A stretch of 32,781 bases of DNA, taken from Methylomicrobium sp035916875. Lineage in GTDB: Bacteria; Pseudomonadota; Gammaproteobacteria; Methylococcales; Methylomonadaceae. The translations under genes and the position numbers were made by a program. Shown here one piece after another: positions 14,845 through 22,219 of this stretch (position 1 is the stretch's first letter; the number at the start of each line of letters is the position of its first letter). Location: positions 1 to 32,781 of the forward strand of contig NZ_JAXUHN010000030.1 of NCBI RefSeq assembly GCF_035916875.1, read 5' to 3'. Below the pieces are notes generated by a model. That model was not told the DNA's origin. It was given only the letters and a program-made list of their open reading frames with translations, and searched no databases.

Positions 14845-15474
14845 TTATTTAGTGACTTCGGGCATTTTAGGATCGTCGCCTTTGCCGCGCGCGAACCTGA
14901 TGCACAAATAAATGATCGCCGCGCAGATTAAAAATGTGAACAAAGCTCTTTTGACGCCGATGTAAGATTCATCGCCTTCGACGCCGACAGAAAAGGGAAT
15001 ATGCGTATCGACTTTTTTGTCATTTTCGACGAGGGTGACATGAACCTGATAATTGCCGGCGCCGAATCGGCTGAAATCGACAGAACCGTCAACCGTACCC
15101 GACTTGCTGGGGTTCGGCGGACGATAAAAAATCCGCGTTCCTTCCGGTTCCTTGGTCACTTCAAACTCGATACTGATATGACGGAGTTGCTTGCCCTCAT
15201 AATCGAAAACCAGATTGGTCATACCAACCTTCGGAATCGATCTGCAATAGCTTTTGCCTTCAGTGAATATGGGGGTATAAGCCGCGAAATGTATCCATTC
15301 GGAGCCGACCTGAATCCTGCAAGGGTCATTTTCGTCTTCATTGCCGCGATGCGCGAAAGCCGATTGCTGTAAGACCAGCGCAAGCGCCAATACATGGAAT
15401 ATCGACAACAATAAACCTAGTGGGATTTCAAAAGAACTTCCTGTTTTTTGCCCGTGCCGGTTTTTTCTTTTCAT
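14845..15474 (-). CDS. Membrane-anchored exported protein with predicted N-terminal histidine
   Basis: A 209-aa protein I cannot assign to a named family. A signal sequence with a long positive N-region ends 'LVLQQSAFA', and cleavage after AFA would leave a mature N-terminus of His (HRGNEDENDPCRIQVG). The periplasmic part (about 140 residues) has two cysteines (NDPCRI, KSYCRS) and alternating hydrophobic strands suggesting an immunoglobulin-like fold ('FGAGNYQVHVTLVENDKKVDTHIPFSV'). One C-terminal transmembrane helix ('ALFTFLICAAIIYLCIRFARG') is followed by a short charged tail. An exported protein beginning with His recalls the copper histidine brace of CopC, LPMOs and PmoB, but this is inference. 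GGAG six bases before the ATG at 15474 sets the start. Confidence 0.75.
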   Translation of the reverse strand: MKRKNRHGQKTGSSFEIPLGLLLSIFHVLALALVLQQSAFAHRGNEDENDPCRIQVGSEWIHFAAYTPIFTEGKSYCRSIPKVGMTNLVFDYEGKQLRHISIEFEVTKEPEGTRIFYRPPNPSKSGTVDGSVDFSRFGAGNYQVHVTLVENDKKVDTHIPFSVGVEGDESYIGVKRALFTFLICAAIIYLCIRFARGKGDDPKMPEVTK

Positions 15475-15777
15475 TATTATCTCCACACAGTAGAACAATT
15501 AGACTTTTATTTAAATTGCTTTGCTTTTTGCTTTTTTTCAATCCGGAAAAATCAATCCCTAAGATTCACGATTCAAGGCCGATCATACGATTGTTGCATA
15601 TAAATTGCAAAAATGGTTTATCCCTAATCGACAGGCAAACGCGCGACCCATTCGCCCTTAAATGATCATTTCCGGCAACACTACGATCCCACAAACTTTT
15701 ATGCAATGATCCGCATGGGCAAGCCCGGATTTTTGTACAATAAAACGTTATTGACGCTCTCGGACCCGCCTGCCCGC
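15475..15777. other. Divergent spacer, no gene seen
   Basis: This AT-rich spacer between two divergent genes should hold both promoters. I cannot point to a convincing -35/-10 pair for either direction. The radical SAM frame extends upstream to 15706 in this spacer. Confidence 0.4.
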
Positions 15778-16770
15778 ATGATCGAAACGCTTTACATCGA
15801 AGAAAACCTGTTAAACCATCCCCGCGTGCAGGAAATCAATGCCCGCTTCCCGCTAGCGCGGCAAATCGTGTGCGGCCGTTATGGCGAGGTTTTTAACCCC
15901 AAAGCACAAAATTTCCGGCTGCAAAAACAGCGACCGGCGTTGATCCTGGCCGAGAAATTCAAGAACTTCGTGCTGCCGACCCCATCGGGATACGGCATAG
16001 GCGCGAGCAAAAACTATTACTTTTCGCACATGCTGAATTGCCTGTACGACTGCCGCTACTGCTTTCTGCAGGGCATGTATCATTCCGCGCACTATGTGTT
16101 ATTTGTGAATTACGAAGACTTTCAGCAGGATATTCGCCGCATCGCCGAAACATATCCGGATGAAACGGTGCATTTTTTTTCCGGTTACGATTGCGACAGC
16201 TTGGCCTTGGAGCCGGTTACCGGTTTTGCCGCGCATTTCCTGCCGTTTTTTGCCGAAATCCCGAATGCCTGGCTCGAACTGCGCACCAAGAGCACACAGA
16301 TCCGGACCTTGCTGGTCAGGGAACCGCTGCCGCGTTGCGTGGTCGCCTTTAGCCTGAGCCCCGAGACGATTGCCGAAAAAATCGAGCATAAGGCGCCGCC
16401 CTTGGCACGTCGACTCGATGCCATCGGCAAACTCCAGCAACAAGGTTGGCCGATCGGCCTGCGCTTCGATCCGATCGTTTTTCAGCCGGATTACCAGAGC
16501 CAATACCGGCAATTTTTCGATCAAGTCTTTACGCGCATCGACCTAGAACGCCTGCATTCGGTCAGCCTCGGCGCCTTCCGCCTACCGGAGCACTATTTTA
16601 AAAAAGCCCGAAAACTCTACCCTGACGAAAAACTGTTTGCCGGTCCCTTGCAGTCGAGCCAAGGCATGGTCGGTTATGAACGCGCGCTCGAAGAAGACAT
16701 GATGCGGTTTTGCAGCGACCTGCTGTCGAACTACATTGCCGATCAGAATTTCTTTCCCTGCACGCCGTGA
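15778..16770 (+). CDS. Radical SAM protein of the spore photoproduct lyase-like family
   Basis: A 330-aa protein related to spore photoproduct lyase and COG1533 'DNA repair photolyases'. The radical SAM cluster motif is CLYDCRYC within 'YYFSHMLNCLYDCRYCFLQG', giving the CX3CX2C that holds the [4Fe-4S] cluster. Further family features are 'VHFFSGYDCDSLALEPVTG', 'AWLELRTKSTQIRTLL', 'VVAFSLSPETIAEKIEHKAPPL' and 'GWPIGLRFDPIVF'. A non-sporulating host suggests a substrate other than the spore photoproduct, perhaps another DNA lesion. The frame is open from an ATG at 15706, but I prefer 15778 (MIETLYIEENLLNHP), which fits the family's beginning; no strong ribosome-binding site helps decide. Its stop overlaps the next gene (GTGA). 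Confidence 0.85.
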   Translation: MIETLYIEENLLNHPRVQEINARFPLARQIVCGRYGEVFNPKAQNFRLQKQRPALILAEKFKNFVLPTPSGYGIGASKNYYFSHMLNCLYDCRYCFLQGMYHSAHYVLFVNYEDFQQDIRRIAETYPDETVHFFSGYDCDSLALEPVTGFAAHFLPFFAEIPNAWLELRTKSTQIRTLLVREPLPRCVVAFSLSPETIAEKIEHKAPPLARRLDAIGKLQQQGWPIGLRFDPIVFQPDYQSQYRQFFDQVFTRIDLERLHSVSLGAFRLPEHYFKKARKLYPDEKLFAGPLQSSQGMVGYERALEEDMMRFCSDLLSNYIADQNFFPCTP

Positions 16771-17486
16771 AACGCACGATTCTGGTTACCGGCGCGAGTT
16801 CAGGCATCGGCCGGGCCGTTGCCCGGCGATTATTGGCTGAAGGCCATCGGGTGATCGGTGTATCTCGGGATATTCGTAAGTTTGCTCATGCGCGGGAAGG
16901 CTTTGACGCGCTCGAACTGGATCTGGCCGATTTGGCCGGATTGCCATCCAAAATCGGCGGCCTGACGCGACATTTTCCGAACATCAATGCGGCTGTATTT
17001 TGCGCCGGCATCGGCCGATTCGGGGCGCTCGAACAATTTTCTTATACGCAAATCGAGACCTTGATGGCGGTCAATTTTACCGGCCAGGCCTTCCTGGCTC
17101 GCGCCCTGTTGCCGCATTTAAAGAGCAAAGCCCGTAGCGACCTGATCTTTATCGGCTCCGAAGCGGCGTTGAAAGGCTCGCGCCAAGGCGCGGTCTATTG
17201 CGCCAGCAAATTCGCGGTGCGCGGCTTCACTCAGGCTCTGCGCGAGGAATGCGGCAAAAGCCGTCTGCGCATCGCGCTGATCAATCCGGGCATGGTCAGA
17301 ACCGAATTTTTCGACAGTCTGTCTTTCGAACCCGGCGATCATCAAAGCAATTACATACTGCCGGAAGATATCGCCGAAACAGTTTCTTATGTGCTGAATT
17401 CGCGCGCGGAGATCGTGATCGATGAAATCAGTCTGAGTCCGTTGAATAAAGTCGTGAACTTCAAAAAAAATGAACCGCCGGACTGA
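16767..17486 (+). CDS. Short-chain dehydrogenase/reductase (SDR)
   Basis: A 239-aa NAD(P)-dependent oxidoreductase of the classical SDR family. It shows the TGxxxGIG cofactor motif 'ILVTGASSGIGRAVARRLL', 'FCAGIGRFG' in place of NNAG, the catalytic serine strand 'DLIFIGSEAALKGSRQGAVYCASKFAV' with the YxxxK (Tyr-Cys-Ala-Ser-Lys), and 'RIALINPGMVRTEF'. The substrate is unknown. It starts with GTG overlapping the stop of the radical SAM gene (GTGA), so the two are translationally coupled and probably work together. A longer frame upstream overlaps the radical SAM gene and is unlikely. Confidence 0.92.
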   Translation: MKRTILVTGASSGIGRAVARRLLAEGHRVIGVSRDIRKFAHAREGFDALELDLADLAGLPSKIGGLTRHFPNINAAVFCAGIGRFGALEQFSYTQIETLMAVNFTGQAFLARALLPHLKSKARSDLIFIGSEAALKGSRQGAVYCASKFAVRGFTQALREECGKSRLRIALINPGMVRTEFFDSLSFEPGDHQSNYILPEDIAETVSYVLNSRAEIVIDEISLSPLNKVVNFKKNEPPD

Positions 17487-17487
17487 T

Positions 17488-17796
17488 CTATATTTTTAAG
17501 CGCTTGACGATCCTGTCATTAATTAAATGCTCCTGGATAATCTGATCAATATCCTGCCGATCTTTAAATGTGTACCAGACCGCTTCAGGATAAACCACCA
17601 GCACCGGCCCCTTGCTGCAACGATCCATGCAACCGGCGTTATTGACCCGGCATTTGCCGGGCCCGTTCAACTTCAACTGTTTAATCTGCTCTTTGGCATA
17701 ATCACGCAAGGATTGAGCGTCATGATCGGCACAGCAACTTCTGCCGTCTTCGCGCTGATTAGTGCAAAAAAATACATGGTGCTTGTAATAACTCAT
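17488..17796 (-). CDS. Thioredoxin-like [2Fe-2S] ferredoxin
   Basis: A 102-aa ferredoxin of the thioredoxin-fold type related to the NuoE C-terminal domain. The sequence 'HHVFFCTNQREDGRSCCADH' gives the first cluster cysteines, and 'GPGKCRVNNAGCMDRCSKGPVLVVYPEAVWY' gives the rest. Such small proteins accept or donate single electrons; the partner is unknown. The ATG at 17796 (MSYYKHHVFF) fits the family; an extended frame to 17931 adds 45 residues with no family counterpart. It is convergent with the SDR gene, separated from it by one base. Confidence 0.9.
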   Translation of the reverse strand: MSYYKHHVFFCTNQREDGRSCCADHDAQSLRDYAKEQIKQLKLNGPGKCRVNNAGCMDRCSKGPVLVVYPEAVWYTFKDRQDIDQIIQEHLINDRIVKRLKI

Positions 17797-17988
17797 CGCA
17801 AAAATTAAGCTGGTTTCGATGTGCGGGATTATACCCGAGCGGATTCGCCGCGTGAAAATATCACTCGAATCATTCCGCTCTATTAACCCTGAGTCTGATT
17901 CCGTTGGATGGAACTTTCCGGACTCCGGCAATGTCTTCCTAACATCGATTTCAATCGCACGTTTTCACCCCACCCCGAGGCCAACGCC

Positions 17989-18381
17989 ATGAAACCAATA
18001 AGAACATTATCTGCCGCGCTTTTTCTTCTGTTGCCGCTCAGTATCGTAAGCCATGCCGAAAGCCCGGCAGCACCGGCCGCCGCCGATCAACCGATGAACA
18101 TGCCCAAAGGCATGGGGATGCATCGGGGCATGGGCGGAATGGGGCAGATGTCCGAAGAAGAACGGGACAAGCATCTGCACATGGAACAGGATCATATGCT
18201 GAAAATGCACGATCTTTCGAATCGGATTTTGGCGGAACCCGATGCAAAGAAAAAGGAACAACTGAAAAATGAACAATTCGAGCTGATGAAGGCGCATCGT
18301 GCGCAAATGATGTCGCATCGGATGGAAATAATGCAATCACATCAAAAGACGGAAAAACCCGCCGCCAAGCCGACCAAATAA
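17989..18381 (+). CDS. Exported Met/His-rich protein, possible metal binder
   Basis: A 130-aa protein with a clear signal peptide ('LSAALFLLLPLSIVSHA') followed by an Ala/Pro-rich section and a Met/His-rich part ('PMNMPKGMGMHRGMGGMGQM', 'HLHMEQDHMLKMHDLS', 'AHRAQMMSHRMEIMQSHQ'). The C-terminal half is predicted to be helical. Methionine- and histidine-rich periplasmic proteins commonly bind Cu(I), and copper handling would suit a methanotroph, but this is inference from composition only. I do not recognise a named family. The ATG at 17989 puts the signal peptide first. A strong terminator follows 25 bp after the stop. Confidence 0.78.
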   Translation: MKPIRTLSAALFLLLPLSIVSHAESPAAPAAADQPMNMPKGMGMHRGMGGMGQMSEEERDKHLHMEQDHMLKMHDLSNRILAEPDAKKKEQLKNEQFELMKAHRAQMMSHRMEIMQSHQKTEKPAAKPTK

Positions 18382-18405
18382 ACTTTAACCCTGCTTCAAT
18401 CTCAT

Positions 18406-18453
18406 AATTTCCTGGCCTTTCAGTCAAAAAGGCCAGGAAATTTTCCTTTTTTT
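18406..18453 (+). terminator. Rho-independent terminator after the Met/His-rich gene
   Basis: AATTTCCTGGCCTTT (18406-18420) pairs with AAAGGCCAGGAAATT (18428-18442), a perfect 15-bp stem with a 7-nt loop, followed by CC and a run of seven T. Confidence 0.9.
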
Positions 18454-18485
18454 AACGCTCTCGGTTTTTACATCCCATCACTTGC

Positions 18486-18515
18486 TTGAATATCGAAAAA
18501 AATACTGTCTATAAT
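18486..18515 (+). promoter_or_regulatory. Sigma-70 promoter of the FHA-domain gene
   Basis: TTGAAT (18486-18491), an 18-bp spacer and TATAAT (18510-18515). Transcription from about 18522 would give a leader of about 30 nt before the ATG at 18551. Confidence 0.65.
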
Positions 18516-18550
18516 TAAGGCAGTTATTTTTCATGACTCGACTGATTGAA

Positions 18551-19186
18551 ATGCCAAAACTGACTGTTTATTTTAAAGACAAAGAAATCGAATCCTTCTC
18601 ATTTGGTGAAGGGATGGTGCGTATTGGCCGTGACGAAACCAACGATGTCACGATAGACAGTCTTGCCATTGCGCCGGTTCACGCCGTGATTACGCTGAAT
18701 AACGGCGTCTCTACGATCAGGCCGTTACAGGATGAGTTTCCGATTACGATCAACGGCGAAAAGACCAAACAATACGTCCTAAACAATAGCGACATGATTG
18801 CTCTGGGCAAACATCACGTTCTTTTTAGCAGCTCCGATTCGGCAGTCGTGTCCAAACCTTTTACGGAAGCTATTTTCAACGAACCTCCTCCGGTCGCGCC
18901 GTTGTTCGGTATCGAGCCCGAGTTGCCGAACGGCAATTTTCAGATCATGGACGGTGAAAATATCGGCAAAATCATCCCGATCAAAAAAACCATGGTGCAA
19001 TTGGGCCGGCCCGGCCAAGGCATTGTCGTGGTAACCCGTAAAAAGGACGGCTATTTCGTATCGACACTCGAAAACAAAGGCTCGCTGACCGTCAACGGCG
19101 ATCCGATCGAGAATAAAATCGTCAAATTGAGCAATAACGACATTCTCAGCATCAACGACAAGTCGCTGCAATTTTTTCTGGGCTGA
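18551..19186 (+). CDS. Protein with two FHA domains
   Basis: A 211-aa cytoplasmic protein. The first forkhead-associated domain (about 1-92) has 'GEGMVRIGRDETNDVTIDSLAIAPVHAVITLNNG', with the GR, S/T and H residues that form the phosphothreonine pocket. A second, more divergent FHA-like domain (about 125-211) has 'VQLGRPGQGIVVVTRKKDGYFVSTLENKGSLTVNGDPI' and lacks the usual SxxH. FHA domains read phosphothreonine from Ser/Thr kinases; no kinase is in this window. The start at 18551 (MPKLTVYFKD) fits FHA beginnings; an ATG six codons earlier is very near the predicted transcription start. It stands alone and converges with radA. Confidence 0.85.
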   Translation: MPKLTVYFKDKEIESFSFGEGMVRIGRDETNDVTIDSLAIAPVHAVITLNNGVSTIRPLQDEFPITINGEKTKQYVLNNSDMIALGKHHVLFSSSDSAVVSKPFTEAIFNEPPPVAPLFGIEPELPNGNFQIMDGENIGKIIPIKKTMVQLGRPGQGIVVVTRKKDGYFVSTLENKGSLTVNGDPIENKIVKLSNNDILSINDKSLQFFLG

Positions 19187-19236
19187 GAAGTACCGGATCA
19201 TCCTGTCCTCCCTCGCTGCTTGGCTGGCCTCGAAAT

Positions 19237-19250
19237 TCGGGACGGCTCCC
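19237..19250. repeat. Small palindrome just past the radA stop
   Basis: CGGGA-4-TCCCG, only two bases from the radA TAG. In minus-strand orientation the stop is part of TAGGCGGGAGCCGTCCCGAA, a REP-like unit. It may serve as the 3' end of the radA transcript. Confidence 0.5.
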
Positions 19251-19252
19251 GC

Positions 19253-20629
19253 CTACAGTTCGGCTACAATATCCAATGCGTCCGCCAACGTCGCAACCGG
19301 ATACACCGTCAAGCCGTCGATCGGTTTTTTGGGCGCATTCGCTTTCGGTATCACCGCTTTTTTGAATCCATGCTTGGCCGCATCATTGAGCCGTGCGTAA
19401 CCGTTCGCAACCGGCCTGATTTCGCCGCTCAAGCCTATTTCGCCGAAAAAGAACGCGTCATGCGGGATGATTCGATCCCGTAAACTCGAAACGATACCAA
19501 TGATGATCGCGAGATCCGGGCTGGTTTCGGTCACCTTGATGCCGCCGACCACGTTCGCATAAATCTCGTCGTTCGCGGTAAAAATGCCACCATGCCGCGA
19601 CAACACGGCCAACAACATCGCGAGCCGGTTTTGATCGAATCCGACCGCCAGCCGTCTCGGATTGCCGTATTGGCACTCGGTCACCAGGGCCTGAATTTCA
19701 ACCAGCAATGGCCTCGTGCCTTCCCAAAGCACCGTTACCACGCTACCCGAGGACGGCTTTTCGGGCCGGTTCAAAAACATCGCAGACGGATTTTTGACTT
19801 CCTTCAGACCCGCGCTGTCCATCGCAAAAAAACCGAGTTCGCCGACGCTGCCGAAGCGGTTTTTATCGGCTCTGAGCACCCGAAATCTGGCGTCATCGGT
19901 CGCCGCCAAGATCACCTGACTATCGACAATGTGGCTCAAGGTCATCGGCCCCGCCAAGGATTGATCCTTGGTCACATGGCCGACCAGAAACAGCGCGACG
20001 TTATTTTTTTTCGCATATTGAGTCAGATAGCTTGCAGACTCTCGGACCTGGGACACCGAACCGGGCGCCGATTCGGCCTGTTCGGTATAGACGACCTGAA
20101 TCGAATCGATCACCGCGACTTGCGGTTTGATTTCATCCATCACATCGGCAATCCGTTGCACCGAAGTTTCTGCAAGCATCAGAATCTTGTCGGAAGGCAG
20201 CTTGAGCCGGCGCGCCCGGTCGGCAATCTGGCGTAGCGATTCTTCGCCTGACACATACAGGACATCTACGCCCTGCTGCGCAATATGCGCAATGATCTGC
20301 AACAGAATCGTGCTCTTACCTGCCCCAGGGGCACCGCCGATCAACACCACGCTGCCTTTGACCAGACCGCCGCCGAGCACGCGGTCGAATTCAGACATGC
20401 CGGTCTGGATCCTTTCCTCGCGAACTAAGGCGACATCGGACAACAACTGGACCTCGGATTTGCTGCCCGCATAACCGTCCTGGCGTTTATTGCGGTCTCC
20501 CGAAGAAGTCCCCAGACGCACCTCCTTAATCGTATTCCATGTGCCGCAACTGGTGCATTGTCCACCCCAGCGCGGATACTCGGCTCCGCATTCCGTGCAC
20601 ACAAAGGCGGTTTTGTCTTTCTTGCTCAT
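19253..20629 (-). CDS. radA: DNA repair protein RadA
   Basis: RadA (Sms) is a hexameric helicase-like ATPase that promotes branch migration of recombination intermediates. The 458-aa protein has the N-terminal zinc finger 'FVCTECGAEYPRWGGQCTSCGTW', Walker A 'GGAPGAGKSTILLQII', Walker B 'QVAVIDSIQVVY', the RadA-specific 'KNRFGSVGELGFF' motif, and the Lon protease-like C-terminal domain ('DLAIIIGIVSSLRDRIIP', 'GEIGLSGEIRPVAN'). The ATG at 20629 (MSKKDKTAF) is chosen over one six codons upstream. The frameshifted small gene lies directly upstream on the same strand, so the two are probably co-transcribed. Confidence 0.97.
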   Translation of the reverse strand: MSKKDKTAFVCTECGAEYPRWGGQCTSCGTWNTIKEVRLGTSSGDRNKRQDGYAGSKSEVQLLSDVALVREERIQTGMSEFDRVLGGGLVKGSVVLIGGAPGAGKSTILLQIIAHIAQQGVDVLYVSGEESLRQIADRARRLKLPSDKILMLAETSVQRIADVMDEIKPQVAVIDSIQVVYTEQAESAPGSVSQVRESASYLTQYAKKNNVALFLVGHVTKDQSLAGPMTLSHIVDSQVILAATDDARFRVLRADKNRFGSVGELGFFAMDSAGLKEVKNPSAMFLNRPEKPSSGSVVTVLWEGTRPLLVEIQALVTECQYGNPRRLAVGFDQNRLAMLLAVLSRHGGIFTANDEIYANVVGGIKVTETSPDLAIIIGIVSSLRDRIIPHDAFFFGEIGLSGEIRPVANGYARLNDAAKHGFKKAVIPKANAPKKPIDGLTVYPVATLADALDIVAEL

Positions 20630-20630
20630 C

Positions 20631-20974
20631 CTAAAAAACCGTCTCACTCTTGCCGATCAAATTGGCCGGCATGCCCAAATCTTCACGAAATTGCCTTCCG
20701 AAGCCGGGCTTACGTTGCAGGACTTCGGGCAAGTCGGTCACGGTAAACACATTTTTAACTATCAGCCATTCAACCAAATCCTCTGTCGCCCGGATCATGT
20801 CGGAATCGGAATCGGCAAAGAGCGCCAAGCCTGTTCGGTAACCGCGCAAGACTGTAAAAAGTGATGCATTTCGGAATCTCCACTCTCCAACCACTCAACT
20901 TCGGTTTCGACTCCGGGAGGCGAACGATGTAATCCGGTGATTTCGCCTGCGTCATTGCAACTGACATAAGACAT
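20631..20974 (-). pseudogene. Small conserved gene upstream of radA, broken by a frameshift
   Basis: Two overlapping minus-strand frames join into one protein if a single base is restored near 20827. The first begins MSYVSCNDAGEITGLHRSPP and runs to 'HHFLQSCAVTEQ'; the second continues 'ALFADSDSDMIRATEDLVEW', 'LIVKNVFTVTDLPEVLQRKPG' and ends 'ANLIGKSETVF'. The joined product of about 114 aa resembles a widespread small gammaproteobacterial protein often labelled 'tryptophan synthase beta-like', a misleading name; its function is unknown. GGAGG lies 5 nt before the ATG at 20974. The change is one T lost from the minus-strand GCTTT, so a recent mutation or a sequencing error are both possible. 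Confidence 0.75.
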
Positions 20975-21386
20975 GCCATCCTCCATAAAATAGTTTATGT
21001 ACTATTCTAATTAGTTATGCGGAATGTGCAATAGCGCCAAATTTCGAGAGATCCTCGCCAAATGGAAAAAGTCATAGCGCATGCCTTCGTCACCAAAACG
21101 CGTCATTCTGCGAACAAGCCAGGCCGCGATGGCCAAGCTGACGGCTACGATTTCTCGATATACGGAGCTTACAAGCCAAACAGGCGCACATCAGCGCAGA
21201 TACGATCATCAATCGGGAAGACAAAAAGCTATGATTTGATTCGTCTCAGAACCGACAAAAAACTGTGCTAGACTACCCAATGAAACAAATTCTTATGTTT
21301 AAACAATATGATAGAACATTAAAGTATGCTTCCAATGACACCTTCATTTAATGCTTCCATCAATCCTGCACAAGGTTCATTTTTAA
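20975..21386. other. Divergent intergenic region, no convincing gene
   Basis: A plus-strand frame at 21062-21271 and fragments on the minus strand (for example 'VAVSLAIAAWLVRRMTRFGD') have no ribosome-binding site or recognisable similarity. The section may be the remains of a decayed gene. Promoters for the small gene upstream of radA and for the LuxR-type gene should be here. Confidence 0.4.
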
Positions 21387-22028
21387 GTGGCGAATATACT
21401 AATTTTGTCTCATGACCAACGCGAGTCAAACCATTGGAAATCCATGCTCGCAATCGAACATGAAATTTTCATTGAGAATGTTCACGAAGCAGCGGTCAAA
21501 AAAACTCAGCAAATCTCCTTCGGCATTGCAATTATGCATTCTGAAGTTGTATCTGCCGACATGGGAAGCATCGCACAATTTGCCCAACTAGGCTTAAAGA
21601 GTCTGATCATCGGCCCAGACTGGCCGGAGAACAAACAAATCGATGCCTTTCTGGCTGGCTGCCATGGATATTGCGAAGCGGACGTTGCGCCTGATTTGAT
21701 ATTAAAGGTCGTCAATAGCATATTAAAAGGCGAAGCATGGATACCCCGTGATTTGATACCCAAAGTGATCGGCAAACAGGTTAAATTGAACTCTGTTGAG
21801 AACGAAATTGCTTATACGCGCAGTAAGTTTAAAAAGGATCTGGACCGTCTCACGCATCGCGAAGTGGATGTCGTCAATATGTTGAGTGAAGGCTTGAGTA
21901 ATAAGGCGATTGCGTCAATGCTGAATATTTCCGAGCGCACCGTAAAAGCGCACCTGACTTCGATCTTTCAAAAACTTGACGTGCAAGACAGGTTACAACT
22001 GGCACTGCTATTCAAGGACAATTTTTGA
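21387..22028 (+). CDS. LuxR/NarL-type regulator with a degenerate receiver domain
   Basis: A 213-aa protein. The C-terminal 60 residues are a GerE/LuxR helix-turn-helix: 'LTHREVDVVNMLSEGLSNKAIASMLNISERTVKAHLTSIFQKL'. Residues 1-120 follow the outline of a response-regulator receiver ('ANILILSHDQ', 'SLIIGPDWPENKQIDAFLAGCHGYCEADV'), but the place of the phospho-accepting Asp is occupied by Met-His (residues 50-51) and the conserved Lys after the 'GY' is Ala. Phosphorylation by a histidine kinase is therefore unlikely, and none is encoded nearby. Regulation may be through expression or ligand binding. It starts with GTG at 21387 and is transcribed alone. Confidence 0.85.
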   Translation: MANILILSHDQRESNHWKSMLAIEHEIFIENVHEAAVKKTQQISFGIAIMHSEVVSADMGSIAQFAQLGLKSLIIGPDWPENKQIDAFLAGCHGYCEADVAPDLILKVVNSILKGEAWIPRDLIPKVIGKQVKLNSVENEIAYTRSKFKKDLDRLTHREVDVVNMLSEGLSNKAIASMLNISERTVKAHLTSIFQKLDVQDRLQLALLFKDNF

Positions 22029-22219
22029 ACCTTCAAATTAACAAAAGCAAATTTACTCACCATTGAAACCCAAAGAGTAGCGGCAAAAAAAATTGAACAG
22101 ACTGTTAAGTGGAGACCTGCTACTTTTGAATATACGGAAGGAGGATAAAACGGAATGCAAGACTGCGTTTAAATCGGACCTATTAAAAATGCCCCCTAGG
22201 AGCATATTTTTTACCCATT

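Noticed and set aside
21062..21271. 69-codon frame upstream of the LuxR-type gene
   Set aside because: No ribosome-binding site, odd composition and no family match; more likely chance or gene remains.
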